Source: Leptobrachium leishanense
Taxonomy: Eukaryota > Chordata > Amphibia > Anura > Megophryidae
Length of the DNA: 64,000 nucleotides
Reading direction: 5' to 3'
Assembly: GCA_009667805.1 (NCBI GenBank)
Contig: CM019070.1
Location: 51,478,451-51,542,450, forward strand
The notes beneath the pieces were generated by a model that made no database searches, was not told the DNA's origin, and worked only from the letters and a program-made list of their open reading frames with translations. Made by a program: the position numbers and the translations under genes. Shown here one piece after another: positions 32,860 through 45,784 of this stretch. The first letter of the stretch is position 1; each line of letters begins with the position of its first letter.

Positions 32860-34500
32860 ACTGTAGTACATTTCACCGATACTGTAGACCTAATTGTGCA
32901 ATATCCTGATTCTTTTGTGTATCCTTATCCAGGTTCTAACCACAAAACAATCTTCCCTTTTGGTAGAAAAAATTTAGAAAATTATGATTTGCATATAATG
33001 TGTAAATCCCTGTGAAGCATGGGATATTAATTGATATACGTTGTGTAAAACCGTTTATTAACACTTGGTTTCAAATTACAATATTGTACAGTGTGGTCGG
33101 AGAGCAATTCTTGATCCCTGGCGAATCATTGTCTTGTCACTGGAGCAATTCCATCTCCATTTGTCTTTTGAGCGGGAATTCCTGCAAGAGCTAGGCCAAT
33201 CTATTTTTAGTTTCCAGAAAGAAGCCTTCAAGATTGATTGGTCTTTGAGTATGGAAGAGGAATTTTCCATTTGTCTTCTTCAGATCCTTTTGGAACCTCT
33301 GGCATTATTGAGAGCTGGTTTTATCACCATTAAAAGTTCAAGTGGCTTCCATTGGATCTCTTTCTTTTAGGAACTTGGCTCATTTCCTATTTAGGACATT
33401 TTTAGGATAAACCAGGCTATTAGACTAGAAATTAGATAACTGGTTCCACCTTGGTATCTAAATTTGATTCTGGAATGATCCTTTTGACCTTTGCAGGGAT
33501 CTCTGAGGCAGTTGATGATGAAGGCATTAAGACAGTAAAATTCTGACTGTCCTGTAATCCTCCATATGCCTCATTTCACCTGGAAAGAATGGTTGAGTCT
33601 TCTTTCTCACTTGCGCCCAAAGGTATTCTCAAATAATTTCAACCAAGAAATTGCATTCTTTATATTCCTTAATAAGCTAACCTCTCCTCTGGAAGTACAA
33701 TTGCACTCCTTGGATGTTGGAAAAGCTCAACTCCAACACATTGAAAGGTGCAGTTTTGGAGAACGACAACTTGTTTCATTTCAAAGCAAGTCCAAGGGAA
33801 TTATAGCCTTAACATCAATTGCACTATGTGGACTTGGCCATGGCTATCATTTGTTTCAGGAAAATCTGTCTAGTGCTTTCTAGCAGAGTGTTACCAATCT
33901 CTTGAATTCTGCAACCAGAGGCCTCACTGGTACATCTGTTAACGTGTTAACCTCCTGGTTCTCCATTCACACATTTCCTAAGCATTGTCAACTCCAATGT
34001 TCTGACCTCATGGGATGCAGTGTGGTGGGTGCAAAGTCATAGTGGCGGTGAATAGACTTTCATTCCCTCTTTTTTTGTGATCTAGCTACATTCCATTTGT
34101 GGTATTACTTCTAGACTACAGGAAAAGGGAAATTTTGTTGGCAATTTGGGTTTCCTCAGTCATGGCGGCCGTACACCTTTTCCCTTACATTTAAGCTTTA
34201 TTTCTAACGAACTGCTGTTAAACCTGGGCTTTTTATAGTCCATTTAGGTCAGGTTGAGCGTCATAATATTGTCACTTATGTTCTAGGTAACTTCCTGTCC
34301 TAGGATTCTCTTGGAAGGAAAGTATTGTTTCTGCCGCTGTGACGAAGGAAAAGCAAATTGTTGTTGGTAAGAATTGGTTTTCATATAAATGGCATATTAG
34401 TTTAATGTCATTGTGTAGCATAGCCTTTATTTCTAATATTGTTGTTTACACAGTTACTGATTGTTTAATATACCCTCTTCCAGCCTCTGATAGTAGCACA
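32860..34500 (+). other. intergenic, probable decayed retroelement
   Basis: Open stretches at 33065-33370 and 33566-33883 (+) are not assignable to a family. The composition and the tgacgaaggaaaagcaaatt word near 34340 suggest an old retroelement, which is only a guess. Confidence 0.3.
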
Positions 34501-34502
34501 TA

Positions 34503-35297
34503 CAGGGTTATTCAAAGAGATCCGAATGGCTGGAGAAAGGTAACCGAACGCTGATTTTCAGCGTTCGGTTACCTTTCTTGGCCATTCGGCTATCCAGAGA
34601 GCAGTCAATTTTTCCAAATCCTGGCGAATTGCCTGCACACACGGTGAGTGTTCGAGGGCAGTGAAATCCCCATGAAAAAGCACTGCTTCGGCTATTTAGG
34701 GAACACAAACCAGCAGTGAAAGGTTCCCGAAATGCCCTGCCATTCGGTGGTTTAATTCGACAGGTTTATTCAGGAGAATCCCATAGACTTCAATGTTAAA
34801 AATATTCCCGTTTTAATTCAATATCTAATAAACCATTCATTATAAAATTCTGCAGTAAAGAGTCTCTTTATTCATAGATTTTTTTTCTTTAGGATATTAA
34901 GGATTTTTTTTTTTTTTCCTGTAAGAGCCCTTTTTATTATTCATTGGACCTCATATGTAAATTTCAGACATTTTCGCTCAGTTTCTTTGCAAACAGCGTT
35001 TCACTTTTCAATCATTCAAGCAAACTGTTTTTCTAATTTATTCACTGCCTTCTTCTGCGGTCTCGCTCGGGTTTTTCCGGCGTCTTCGGGTTAATCCAGA
35101 TGTTTTTGCAGGTTTTCAGCGTGCATTTGCCGTGTTTTCGGTGGCTTTCCGCAGTTTTTCCCTGCACTTTGGCCCTGTGGTGCTTGCTAAATACACCGCA
35201 GGGTCGCCGAAATGGGAAAGCCGATTTGCACCGAATTGAAGAGAACGAAAAGTCACCGAACGTTCGGTGACTTTTTGAATCTCTTTGAATAACCCTG
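34503..35297 (+). mobile_element. palindromic CAGGG...CCCTG element, family E copy 2
   Basis: Ends cagggttattcaaagag and ctctttgaataaccctg with ATA on both sides. Subterminal hairpins: aaaggtaaccgaacgctga with its complement at 34535-34576, and aaaagtcaccgaa / ttcggtgactttt near 35244-35272. Confidence 0.85.
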
Positions 35298-35786
35298 ATA
35301 GTCTACGTTGGAGAAAAATAGAAATTAAAAAGTCTATTCGGAACGGATTAACTTTTAAAACATTTATTTATTATCCTAAATGGAGCAGAGGGAAAAGTAT
35401 CGAAGGTGCGCTGGATTCTAACTCAATATTAACCCTTAAAAGCTAATTGTCTGCCCCAAAATTTGCTTGTAAGAGGGAAAACTGTCCTATTAATAATCCA
35501 GTATCTGCTTAGAGCAGTGGGTGATCACCCTAGGGCACTCAAAATGTTTCTAAACTTTATGTCCATGTTATGTCTAACTAAACCTCATGGGGCATGTAGT
35601 TCTGAATCCTCTGGTATGCCAAGGTTCGTCATCACGGCTTTAAAGTAACCGTCTGCTGCCATGTGATTTAGCTATTTAAATCTTTCATATTTGCAGCTTG
35701 TAAAGAAGCTTATCTTCCTGCCGTATATGTAACGTTTTTAAACCCTTCTCTTTGGTACCATGTATGCAATCTTGCATCCTTTAGTG
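35298..35786 (+). other. intergenic, no recognised feature
   Basis: Short AT-rich stretch between two transposons; nothing recognised. Confidence 0.5.
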
Positions 35787-35967
35787 CAGTGGTTCCCAAC
35801 CCTGTCCTCAGCTCCCCTAACAGGCCAGGTTTGCCAGATATGTGAAGCACAGCACAGGTGATATGATTTGCTGCTCAGTGATTGCAGGATTCAGTCTGCT
35901 TTTCCCCGAGGTGATCCTTAATACCAGGCCTGTTAGAGGTACGTGAGGACTTGATTGGGAACTACTA
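35787..35967 (+). mobile_element. hAT-type MITE (CAGTGGTTCCCAACC family)
   Basis: Full-length, with left end CAGTGGTTCCCAACCCTG and right end ttgattgggaactacta; it is preceded by ctttagtg. Confidence 0.7.
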
Positions 35968-36045
35968 CTAGTGCAATTCCTGAAAAGAATCCTTCACGAT
36001 TAAAATCACCACTTGATCGTTACTGCGCTGCCTCAATTTCATTCT

Positions 36046-36710
36046 TTAACCCCTTCACTGCTGAGCCATTGCACGCCTGTGTGCTGAGCTAATTTTTACC
36101 GCTTTTGCTCATCCTGTTTAAACGCGTTTTGAAGCCACGTTTTATTATACCACCCAGAGAAATTATATATCATTCTTTCCGGCAGACTCGGCAGATTCAT
36201 AATATATCATTTTTAGATGTATACGTCATGTCCTGCCTGTATATTATGACAAAAAATGCAATAAAAATTGAATTTTCAATAATTTACAGCGTGTAAAGTG
36301 TTTTTTTTCTCTTTATCATGTGAGCGTTTCTATGGGTTGCGCTTGTTAAAAAAAATTGAAATGGGGACTCATTATGTTTTTATTCGGGGAAATTACATGC
36401 TTTTTAGCAAACGCCCCCCCATAAAAAAAATCGTTAGTGCAGCAACATTGTTCACATTATAATTGAAATGGGAACAATATTGCTGTATTAACAAAACAAC
36501 TTATTTTTTTTGTTTACACTTAAAATGGTCATGTTTGGTATCATTGGAAAGGCCATGCTCTATCGTTCCAACGATACCAAACATTAACCTCTAGCAGCTA
36601 CGGATCGGGAGATAGGGGACATTGGAACCCCTATCTCCACCATAGGTGGCAGCACAGGGGAACCACTTGGCTGGATGTACTGAGCGCGTCCTTAGCAGCC
36701 AAGTGGTTAA
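36046..36710 (+). mobile_element. piggyBac-like TTAA element, family F copy 1
   Basis: Ends ttaaccccttcactgctga and ccttagcagccaagtggttaa form inverted repeats sharing the TTAA duplication. The interior carries gatcgggagatagggg..cccctatctcc and accaaacattaacc, also found in copies 2 and 3. No transposase frame. Confidence 0.7.
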
Positions 36711-37449
36711 TAGAAATCCTAGCTAGCAGGCTCTTCCTCCCTATGTTTGATTCTTGATCCTCCTTTCAATTCCTACCTCTGGTTCATTGTTTTCTGCAGA
36801 CAGGCCCTGGCATTTCTCCCCAGCACTATGAATTGTTCATTAATTGTATATTTGGGCTACGGGGGGGGGGGGGTACTCTTTGCAAAGCTTCATTGACCAA
36901 ATATTTGAAGGTATCCCACAATCATTGTTCATTATATCATGTGTGTCTTTTAGTATTTAATAACAATTCTGTATTTGTATACCTAGCCCAGTTCAGTTTG
37001 TTGGATTTTTGTCCAAGTGAGTCCCTTTCATTCCTTCTTTCTTAGTTCAAATATAGAGGTTTAATCCTTCTGATTTAGGTCTTTTCTCCAACCCCTCAGG
37101 ATATTATTCCACCTAGATATAAATCCAATCTTTTGCTAACTGGAGAAAGAGTTGGAGATGGATTTTTGTGGACCTTATGCCTACCAAATGTATGAATTAA
37201 AATATTAGCACCTTCTTGTCACATTGGTTTAATGTACAAATTATCAGTTTCTCATCTTGGAGTATGTCTACCCTGTGGATTATTTGTGAATATCAAAAGT
37301 TTTATATTTTTGTTACAGCAAAACAATGCTGATATTTGAAGGTACTTGCTTGGCTGAACGGTAGACATTGGGTGGGATGTATTGAAATATTTTGATTGGT
37401 GTTATATATCCTAAATAAAAATGGAGTGACACCGTACTAAATTCTAACC
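36711..37449 (+). other. intergenic, no recognised feature
   Basis: AT-rich with a G run near 36861; possibly old retroelement sequence. Confidence 0.4.
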
Positions 37450-37668
37450 GGCTGGATGGAGTAGAGGTAACATCACTGCTATATAACCACGGAGACACAG
37501 GTTTGAATCCCAGCAAGAGCACCTCTCCAGTAAGTTGAGTCCAGTAAGTAACCTCTCTAACAAGTAGAGCTTATGGTACACCTAATGAACATACTCGCCT
37601 ACCCAGGACATATCTGAAAACGAGAGAAATATCAATGTATCCTTACTGGTAAAATACTTTACAGAGGT
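37450..37668 (+). mobile_element. tRNA-derived SINE, copy 2
   Basis: Same head (ggctggatggagtagagg), a decayed box B (ggtttgaatccc) and tail tgtatccttactggtaaaat. Extra sequence near 37525-37560 repeats ccagtaagt. Confidence 0.7.
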
Positions 37669-39331
37669 AAAACAAAGTTTGTGTTTCTTTGTTTTGTTTT
37701 GTTTTTTTAAGATGACAATTGACTCCTAAAGCTTGAAATAGGCTTGTGAGAAGCTGAAATGTTACTTTTAATGTACCAGCAATAAATATTCCCTGGTAGA
37801 AAGACTTGGAGTGCCCATCCCTTGTTTACTCTGTACAGATGGTGCCGGAGTTTGCTTTTCCTGGATTGTGTTGGCATCCATCCTTCTATTTATTTTTATT
37901 TTTTGTCCATGGCGGGGAGAATGCACTCCATTTTTGTATGTATGATCATGGCATGGGTGTATTTAAAGGTTACATTTCCAATATATACATTAAAAATAAA
38001 TGAAACCTAATGTGAAGCAAAAAATATAATCTAGGGACCGTTACAGCACATTAGCTCCACTTATACAATACGAAAGCTAATTCTTTACCGCACAGATCGG
38101 TCAGGCCTGTCTGCTGCTTAGGATTCTGCAGATTATTAGCCTTCATAATTTAATATCCTAATTGGCCCTGACAGCTGTTCCCATTTAAAGAGGTCAGACT
38201 CCGTAACCCAACAGATTACCAACGGGATCCTTTCAAACACTGTAATTGTTAGTTTGTGGCCGTTATTTACATAAGGATTCGGATTCCTTTGCTAAATTCC
38301 CTTCCATGTGTTTAAAGGCCGTTTTCTAGCAAAACCAAGCGTGCTTAAATTCCTTCTCAGGGCTCCTCCATGTTGAGACGGGGATTACAGAAATCTGATT
38401 ACCACTGAGCTGTGTGTAGCAAAAACTGCCTCTGAGAAATGCATTCCTTTTCATGAAATGCCCCGCTTACACCTTCTGTATATCATGGACGTTCCTTCAA
38501 TGAGCTACAATCTTTTCTAAGCACCAGGTAAGGTATTCTTTTATTTCAGTAGACTTCATGCTTGGAATTCTTGTTTGTTTTGGATGTCTTATTCTTCAGC
38601 TTCGTGTAGGCCTGTCACTGCTAGGTTTAAATTTCATGTGCAAAGCCCTGCAGGAGGTCATCAAATGCATGTGTTCATTACAACCAAACGGTACATATTC
38701 GCCACTCAGGACATACTTGAAAAGGAGAGAAATCTCAATGTATCCTTCCTGGTAAAATCCTTTCTCAAAAGAAATTAAAAAATACCGTAGCATAGTGGCA
38801 TTTCTAAAAAATTGACTTTATTTTCATTTTGTTTGGCCGGTGTAGTGTTGCTGATTGTTCATTTGGTTGGCAAAACAAAGTAATCGATAAAATGCAGCTT
38901 TTAATTATTATTGGTCATTTGTACCTTCCAAATATTGTGCATCTCTGTTTTGCATTTTAATTCTACGTCCTCACGCACAATAAATTTTATTCAGAGAAAT
39001 CAATCCTCTATTTACAGACGTTCGCTCCATTTTTAATCTTTTTCCATGAACCTCCAACAAAGTAAACAGAATAACACATATATCGCTGACACAGACAAAA
39101 CCCAGTTGGTTTAGAGAATCACTTCTGCAGGATAACATTCTATGTCTGGCTTACTTTAATAGGATTTACAAATTGTTTTATGCTACATTGTTTCTGGATA
39201 CTGACACCTGCAGTCCTTATCTGTCATTAAGGTATCATTGAAATTATATTATGCAGTGGATACTTTAAAAATTATTTGTATGGGAAAGACCATCTACACA
39301 TTCAAAGTTTCGTTGGTACAGTCGAAACTCT
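37669..39331 (+). other. intergenic, mostly unassigned
   Basis: Apart from the SINE tail at 38688-38770, nothing was recognised. Positions 38080-38480 look unique and could be conserved non-coding sequence, which cannot be judged here. Confidence 0.4.
38688..38770 (+). mobile_element. SINE 3' tail fragment, copy 3
   Basis: Only the tail is clear: ccactcaggacatacttg to tatccttcctggtaaaatc. Confidence 0.6.
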
Positions 39332-39507
39332 CAGGTCTATTCAAAGAAAGGTGAAACTCAGGAGAATGACTGGAAAAGTGAAACTTCTAGGTCAAAATAG
39401 CCTAATCTGAAAAATTCTCCCATTTATCTCACTTTCCAAATCGGCTATTTAGTCTGTCTATTCTCCTGCCAGTTCTCCTGGTTTTCACCTTTCTCTGAAT
39501 AACCCTG
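39332..39507. mobile_element. CAGGTCTATTCAAAG MITE, family I copy 1
   Basis: Ends caggtctattcaaagaaagg and cctttctctgaataaccctg; core gaaaaattctcccatttatc. Confidence 0.7.
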
Positions 39508-40089
39508 TAAGATCTAACAAAGTACTGGTTATATGTTTAAGGGACAATGCACGCAGTTGATACGGTTGTGTAAAGACACGATAAATTCGGTGTCTTGCTC
39601 AGAAATATCACTAGGTAGCTGTAAACCATCCCGGCAATCTACCAAGTTGCTTTGAGAGTTACAGTTCGCTAATCAGCCGGTAAATATGCATTCTGGTATC
39701 TGGATAATAGTTGTGATATTCTGAGAAATAATTTAAAAAAATGTGCATTTGTTTCCAACTCAAGAAACGGCAATAGTAATGGAAATGTGTTATGTTCATC
39801 TATCTATGCTGTGTGTGATTTAAGAAAGGTGGGTGAGTTTCACCCTAGTAAACATTGACATGAATAGTGGGGTTTTTTTTTTTGGGGGGGGGGGGGTTAA
39901 TATGGGATTTGTGAGACAAAAGTCTACAATGAAGAAGTGACACTTGTTAAAGGGAAAACAAGTATTTTCCTTATTTAATCCATTATTTCCTGCGTTTAGT
40001 GAGCTGTTCTTACTTAAAAGAAGAGTCTGCAGACTTCTCCCTCCTGACATGAGCACAAGGGATTTACTTCTATACTTGTTTAAAACAAT
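39508..40089 (+). other. intergenic, no recognised feature
   Basis: AT-rich sequence with a T/G homopolymer run near 39872-39896. Confidence 0.5.
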
Positions 40090-40970
40090 CAGGGTTATTC
40101 AAAGAGATCCGAATTGGGGCCGAAAGGTAAACGAACAGTGAAATTCAGCTTACGGTTACCTTTCCTGGCCATTCGGCTATCCAGAAAGCAGGCAGTTCGC
40201 CAAATGTTGGCGAATTGCCTGTACATACGGTGCCTGTTCGGTGTCTGTTCGAGGGCAGTGAAATCCCCATAGAGAAGCAATGCTTTGTCTATTCCGAGAA
40301 CACAAAACAGCAGTGAAAAGTTGCCGAAATGCCTGGTCATTCGGTGGTTTCGTTCGCAGGTTTATTCAGGTGAATCCCATAGGCTTCAATGTTAAAAATA
40401 TTCCCGTTTTAATTCAATACCTAATAAACCATTTATTATAATATTCTGCTGTAAAAAGTTTCTTTTATTTTTAGATCTTTTAGGCATTTTTCGGGATTTT
40501 TTTGCGAAACATTTGTTTCCTTTTTTTTTTTTTTCTTTCCTGTAACAGCCCTCTTTATTATCATTCATTGGATCTTATATATAAATTTCAGACATTTTCG
40601 TTCTGTAGTTTCTTTGCAAACAGCGTTTCACTTTTCAAACATTCAAGCGTACTGTTTTTTTTCTTCACTCCATTCGTCTGCGGTGTCGGGTTTTTCCAGC
40701 GGCTGCTCTGCGCTCTGATCAGCTCCTGCTCAGGTTTCTCTGTCGTGTTCGGCGGGGTTAATCCAGATGTTTTTGCCGGTTTCGGTGTGCATTCGCCTGG
40801 GTTTTGCGGTGAGTGTTCGGCAGGTTTTCCCTGCACTTCAATGACCCTGTGGTGCTTGCTGAATACACCGCAGGGTCGCCGAAATGGGATCGCCAAATCG
40901 CACCGATTTTGAAGAGAATGAAAAGTCACCGAACGTGCGGTAACTTTTCGATTCTCTTTGAATAACCCTG
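40090..40970 (+). mobile_element. palindromic CAGGG...CCCTG element, family E copy 3
   Basis: Ends cagggttattcaaagag and ctctttgaataaccctg, AAT duplication on both sides. Confidence 0.85.
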
Positions 40971-41893
40971 AATGTGTTGATTTTATGAGATAATGACTTG
41001 AATTTCCTTTTAAGAAACAGTGTTTACCATTAAGAAATTGTCACTTTTTCCTTGTAGGCTGTTTTGGTGGAAACCTTGATTCTATCGGTACTTTAAAAGT
41101 ATTTCTACTTAAACATTGAATTAATGTAGAAGATGCCCCATAAGGATTTGAGGTTAGCAAGTGCATTGTGCTTTGTAAATCACAATTGTTCAGTCAGGCT
41201 GTATCCCTTGATGCTCAGTATCTTTTAAGTACAAGTACGCTTAAACCCGACGAATCCTAACAAAAAAGGCCCCAAAATGATATTTCGTGTCAAGTCCCAA
41301 TTCCACCCCCTGAATCTAACTCTAAACCCTAATCTCTATCACAAATGTTAGTTTTCCTGTAGGAGATATTCACAATGCAACATTTGTAATATCGATATTC
41401 CTTGATGGATCCAATGATCCTGGGAATATGCATGGTGGGATTTTGTAAGACCAGAGAGCTACTTCTAGGCATTTATCATCGTGTATTAACTGCGTCATAA
41501 AGGCGAAACGCAAATTACGATCTTCAGTACAGTAAGTGTAATCGGAGAGGCTTGTTTTCTAGAGAACAATGAGGACCTGTAGCTTCACAACTTGTGACTT
41601 GTTTTTGTGTCAGTCCAGTGCGATACCGGAGATTGAACGCTTAACCTAATGCTGCCTGGATATGAATGCAGAAGATTATATGATGACACATCTAGTAACA
41701 GAATTCAAAGTGCCTTCTTTCAAATCTCAATGGAATATAGTAAAGAAGCTACTGTCACAATGCAGTAAGCAGAATGTCTAGTGATAAACTCCAGACGACC
41801 TATTGGAGCTTTCCACCTTTCATCTGGTTCTTTTCAGATAAATCTGTCAGCCCCCACTGACTTACTGATGATCCACCGAGACATCTGGAGTAA
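40971..41893 (+). other. intergenic, unassigned
   Basis: No gene or clear repeat. A ggcgaaacgcaaattacg word near 41503 resembles the GAAACGC retroelement-tail motifs described in the findings. Confidence 0.4.
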
Positions 41894-42188
41894 GGCTGGT
41901 GTCAGACGCGCGTACTATGTGCGCCTTTACTGACGTGCCTCCTGGCGTCCGTCGCAGCGTTGAATTGCGTGCGTGACAGCAGCCGTGCTGCAAGCTTCCC
42001 TGTCGAAGCGCTAGAACACGTGTTTGACGGAGCTGCAAAGTGCGATCCTCCATAGGAGGATCGAGCCTTGCATCTCTGAGCGCACTAACTATGCTCAGTG
42101 AGGTAGCCAGACAGGCGTCCGAGTGGAAGAAACGTCCACTCTCACGGACGTTCCTTCCGCTCTTAAAAACACTCATCTGACACACATT
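41894..42188 (+). mobile_element. Harbinger-like MITE, family A copy 3
   Basis: Left end ggctggtgtcagacgcg after TAA; the core ccataggaggatcgagcctt matches the other copies. The right end (actcatctgacacacattc) has decayed and its duplication is unclear. Confidence 0.65.
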
Positions 42189-43244
42189 CATACCAATTTG
42201 CATAATCAGGACAGGTCTACATCAGTAGATATGTAGATAGATGTGGGTAATCAACCCAATATTGAAGATGAGGAAATTGTATAAAAAGGAACATGCAGGG
42301 TGATCTGTTCAGATGATCTCCAAAGGCAACAAGCACAATACCTTGAAGATGGGTCACAGTGTAGAAGCAAGATCTCTGTGCAAGCAGGAGTAAACCAAAA
42401 ATCATTCATTGCCATCTACTATGAAGGCCATGCAAGATCGGCCTGGCGTAAGAAAGGCTCAGCTCTTGCGCTTGAACATGCATGCGTGCCATTCATGGGT
42501 TGACAAGAGTCATTCAACACAAAGATGCATGCATAATTCTTTAAAAAGGCACGTGTATAAGAACTTGGTCCATTATAGAATAACAGAATATTTAACAAAT
42601 ATGACAACGTTCCACCAAAAATGATTAAACTGAACGCAAAGGATAGAGTGCTGAAGGAAAGCACTCTAGAATTCCTAGAAAAAGGAAATTATTCTAGGAA
42701 TTTTCCCAATTTTACAGCAACACAGAAACCTTTAAATGATCAATTCGCACGACTTATTAGATGAGCAATATCCTTTTCACAGCAGGCCGCTGAGTTCACC
42801 CTCACTGAGGATTCACGGGGATCTTTGAATGGAAAAGGCAACAGTTTCTGCATGTCTCTTCTATGCTTCCGATGATCTGGTGTTGATATACTCCCTTTAC
42901 TGCTGTGTCCAAAGAATAATTATTTCCTCATAACAGGTATTAAAAGAATTAATATAACAATAGATCCCTTTCACAAAGCCATTATAAAGTGTCTCTAGAA
43001 TCTCCTATACCCAGATAGTGAAAGGATTATTAACAAAATGAAGCGAAGTAACCAAATATTTTAACACAATACAAAACACAAGTGGTTGGAGAGGTGGCAT
43101 AAAAGATCATGTAGAATAAGATGAGCAGGGTGAAAAAATTCCTTTCATTTAGTTTTTGAGTGAAAGAGTTTTGGGCGAAACGAAATACGTTTCTTTGCCT
43201 TTTTTGTCCTATACAGCGTTATTCAAAGAGCACCGAAATTCCAC
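42189..43244 (+). other. intergenic, possible Tc1-like remnant
   Basis: One frame at about 42416-42465 reads YYEGHARSAWRKKGSAL, faintly like the WRKKGE region of Tc1 transposases. The surrounding frames do not support it. A hairpin (aattcctagaa / ttctaggaatt) lies at 42670-42701. Confidence 0.25.
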
Positions 43245-44180
43245 TGGAATGGCACGATGTCAGTTAGCCGGGTAACCCCTAGCTGCCCAGGGATTTCCTA
43301 AGGAAATCCTATAGTGGAGATAGGGGGGCAAAATAATTGGTGGTAGCTAGAGGGTCATGTTTGCTATCACTGGAAACACCAGAGCACGACCTTTCCAATG
43401 ATACCAAACATGACCATATTACAAATAAAAATAACTTTTTAAAAAACAAAAACCTGGATTTTTTTTTTATTAATGCAGTGTTATTGTTAACATTTCAAAT
43501 GATTTTTTGGGGGGGTTTAGCTAAAATCACGTAATTTCTCAGAAAAATAAACAGGGTTATTCAAAGAGAATCGAAAAGCCACCGCACGTTCGGTGACTTT
43601 TCGTTCTCTTCAATTCGGTTCAATTTGGCGATCCCATTTCGGCGACCCTGCGGTGTATTCAGCAAGCACCACAGGGCCGCCGAATTGCAGGGAAAAGTCG
43701 CCGCAAACCCGCCGAACACTCACCGCAAAACGAGGGTGAACGCACACCGAAACCCGCACAAACATCGGGATTAACCCGCCGAAAACACCAGAAAAACCCG
43801 AGCAGGAGCCGATCACCCGCAGCGCAGTCGCCAGAAAAACCCGACACCGCAGACGAATGGAGTGAATAAATTAGAAATGTCTAATGGCCAAGAAAGTTAA
43901 CCGAACGCTGATTTTCAGCATTCGGTTCCCTTTCGGCAGCCTTGCGGTTCCCAGTTCCAATTTTTATAACCAGCATACCCCATAGAATATATAATTGCAA
44001 AGGCTCGGATGATGAAAGGTGAAAAGAAATTACTTTACACACTGTGGATGATTGAAAATTCACAGTTTTAAATTTTTTGTTATAGTATCCTGGCAGGGCA
44101 TGACGTATACATATAATAATAACTAATGGACTCGGCAGATTCAGAATATAAGTATCATTTTGTTGGTCTTTCAATTCGTT
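43245..44180. mobile_element. family F copy 3, interrupted by family E
   Basis: Segments before 43552 (gtaacccctagctgccc; ccaatgataccaaacatgac) and after 43944 (ggactcggcagattcagaat) match family F. They flank a family E insertion. Outer boundaries are uncertain. Confidence 0.5.
43552..43944 (-). mobile_element. family E copy 5, internally deleted
   Basis: Left end cagggttattcaaagag; the body jumps from the cgcagacgaatggagtga side directly to the opposite subterminal hairpin (taaccgaacgctgattttc). The other terminus is missing. It interrupts a TTAA-type element. Confidence 0.7.
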
Positions 44181-44839
44181 ATGTTTTTCGTATCATACTG
44201 ATTTGTTTTTCAGAATTTTCCAAAAGTAATTAATCGGTAGAAACGTGGATGAATTGAACAGGTCTAAAGTAGAGCACTCAAGATTGTGGATGATTGGCCA
44301 CTGATTTCTTTTTTCGTACAAATAGGTTATTTGCCCCTGAGAACTGGATTTTTTTGTAGACATGGAAGGATTTCTGGCACATATATCAAATCAGCAATAA
44401 TTGATATAATTTAACTCAAGGCTTGGGCTATCTGATACTTTGAGAAAGTGGAAGGATAATCATTCATGACCCGCGTTTTGTTTTTTTAAGGCAATTCTGC
44501 TCCTTGGTCGGCAAACTCTTGCATGATTTTTGTCCTTCTTTGAACATTCTATATTCTTCTCAACCCTTAAATGTGAACCCATTCTATCCATACTAAACTA
44601 CATCGCTGGTGCACAAGTAGGTCACGGCAGTGAATAGATGCATCAGCAACACATCATCCCTCTGTAAAATATAATCTCATATAAGAAGATTACCGTTAAT
44701 AATACCCTCATTTATTAGACCTTGCCAACACACGTCTCCTTCCTCCATCATGTGCAAAGAAACAAACTAACAAGAAACACTAATCTTTAATAAAACTCCC
44801 TTTTCTATCAGAGAGGAACGGAACTTCGTGCACCTCAAA
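44181..44839 (+). other. intergenic, no recognised feature
   Basis: AT-rich, nothing recognised. Confidence 0.5.
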
Positions 44840-45110
44840 GAAACACTGTGGCAGCTCTGTCAGATTGTAGTAAAAATAACGTTTATAAATGTCTTAAGCC
44901 TACAGCGTTGCCTCAAGCCACCCAGATCATTTATTGTTATCTGCTCCAATATGTAATGAAACGTTCAGCCCAAACCTCAGGGCGAGGAAGAAATGATCAA
45001 AAGAAAACAAATGTCCCACAATTACATATGCTGACGGATACAATTCTGCCATGTGTATTGCACATCCATTGGTTAGCTGTGAAACAAATAAAGAATAGCT
45101 CTTCTTGTGA
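44840..45110 (+). mobile_element. possible LINE (L2/CR1) fragment
   Basis: One frame ends TILPCVLHIHWLAVKQ, close to the HITPVLxxLHWLPVKQ motif near the C-terminus of L2/CR1 reverse transcriptases. Support is a single short motif. Confidence 0.4.
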
Positions 45111-45784
45111 TCCTCCAGGTGCCCAGGCTTCAGGTTATTCATCAGATCGGGCTTGCTCAGGGCGTGTAGGTAATCCCTGTGAATTAACCTTGGGGTATCA
45201 TGAATTACTTTTTTGAGATGGTTATGCCTAATTATGCTACCTATGAACCTGCAGGCAGCAGGCCTTTGTTCCCTGTTCTATGCAAGGTGATGAGTATAAG
45301 AGATAAGTAATAGTTATTTGAAGGCGTTCTCTTGTCTTTAGTGCGTTCATACCAAGGGTCAAGCTGAGCGAAAACACCTGGGAACACCGTTCCCCCACTA
45401 TTTTGTCAGGTGGAACTTGGTTCATATTTGGTTGATATACTGGAGAGTTGAAATACCTATTTATTCAGACATAATTCTATAAAAAAAGTCTAGATTCAAG
45501 GTTTGAGTACATCGGGAATGCAGGATAATGATAATTTCTGTGTATTGACCAGAGGCACAGCCACTTAATTTAGCCAATGGTGGCTTTATGTATTTCTATT
45601 TAATCTGTAAAAACAACAATTAACTTAATTAGTAAGTATTCTGGAAGCCATTTGCAAAACTAATGAGAACTGCCAAACACCATTAACCCTGCCGCCAGGT
45701 GATGTGTATGATGCAGGTGTCGTGTGTTATGCATGATCTGTATGGGAAATGGTAACATTTGGGTAATGGATAACGCTCCCTAAA

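Noticed and set aside
42300..42503. Tc1 transposase remnant
   Set aside because: Only one short phrase (AWRKKG) fits and neighbouring frames have no DDE motifs; kept only as a low-confidence note.
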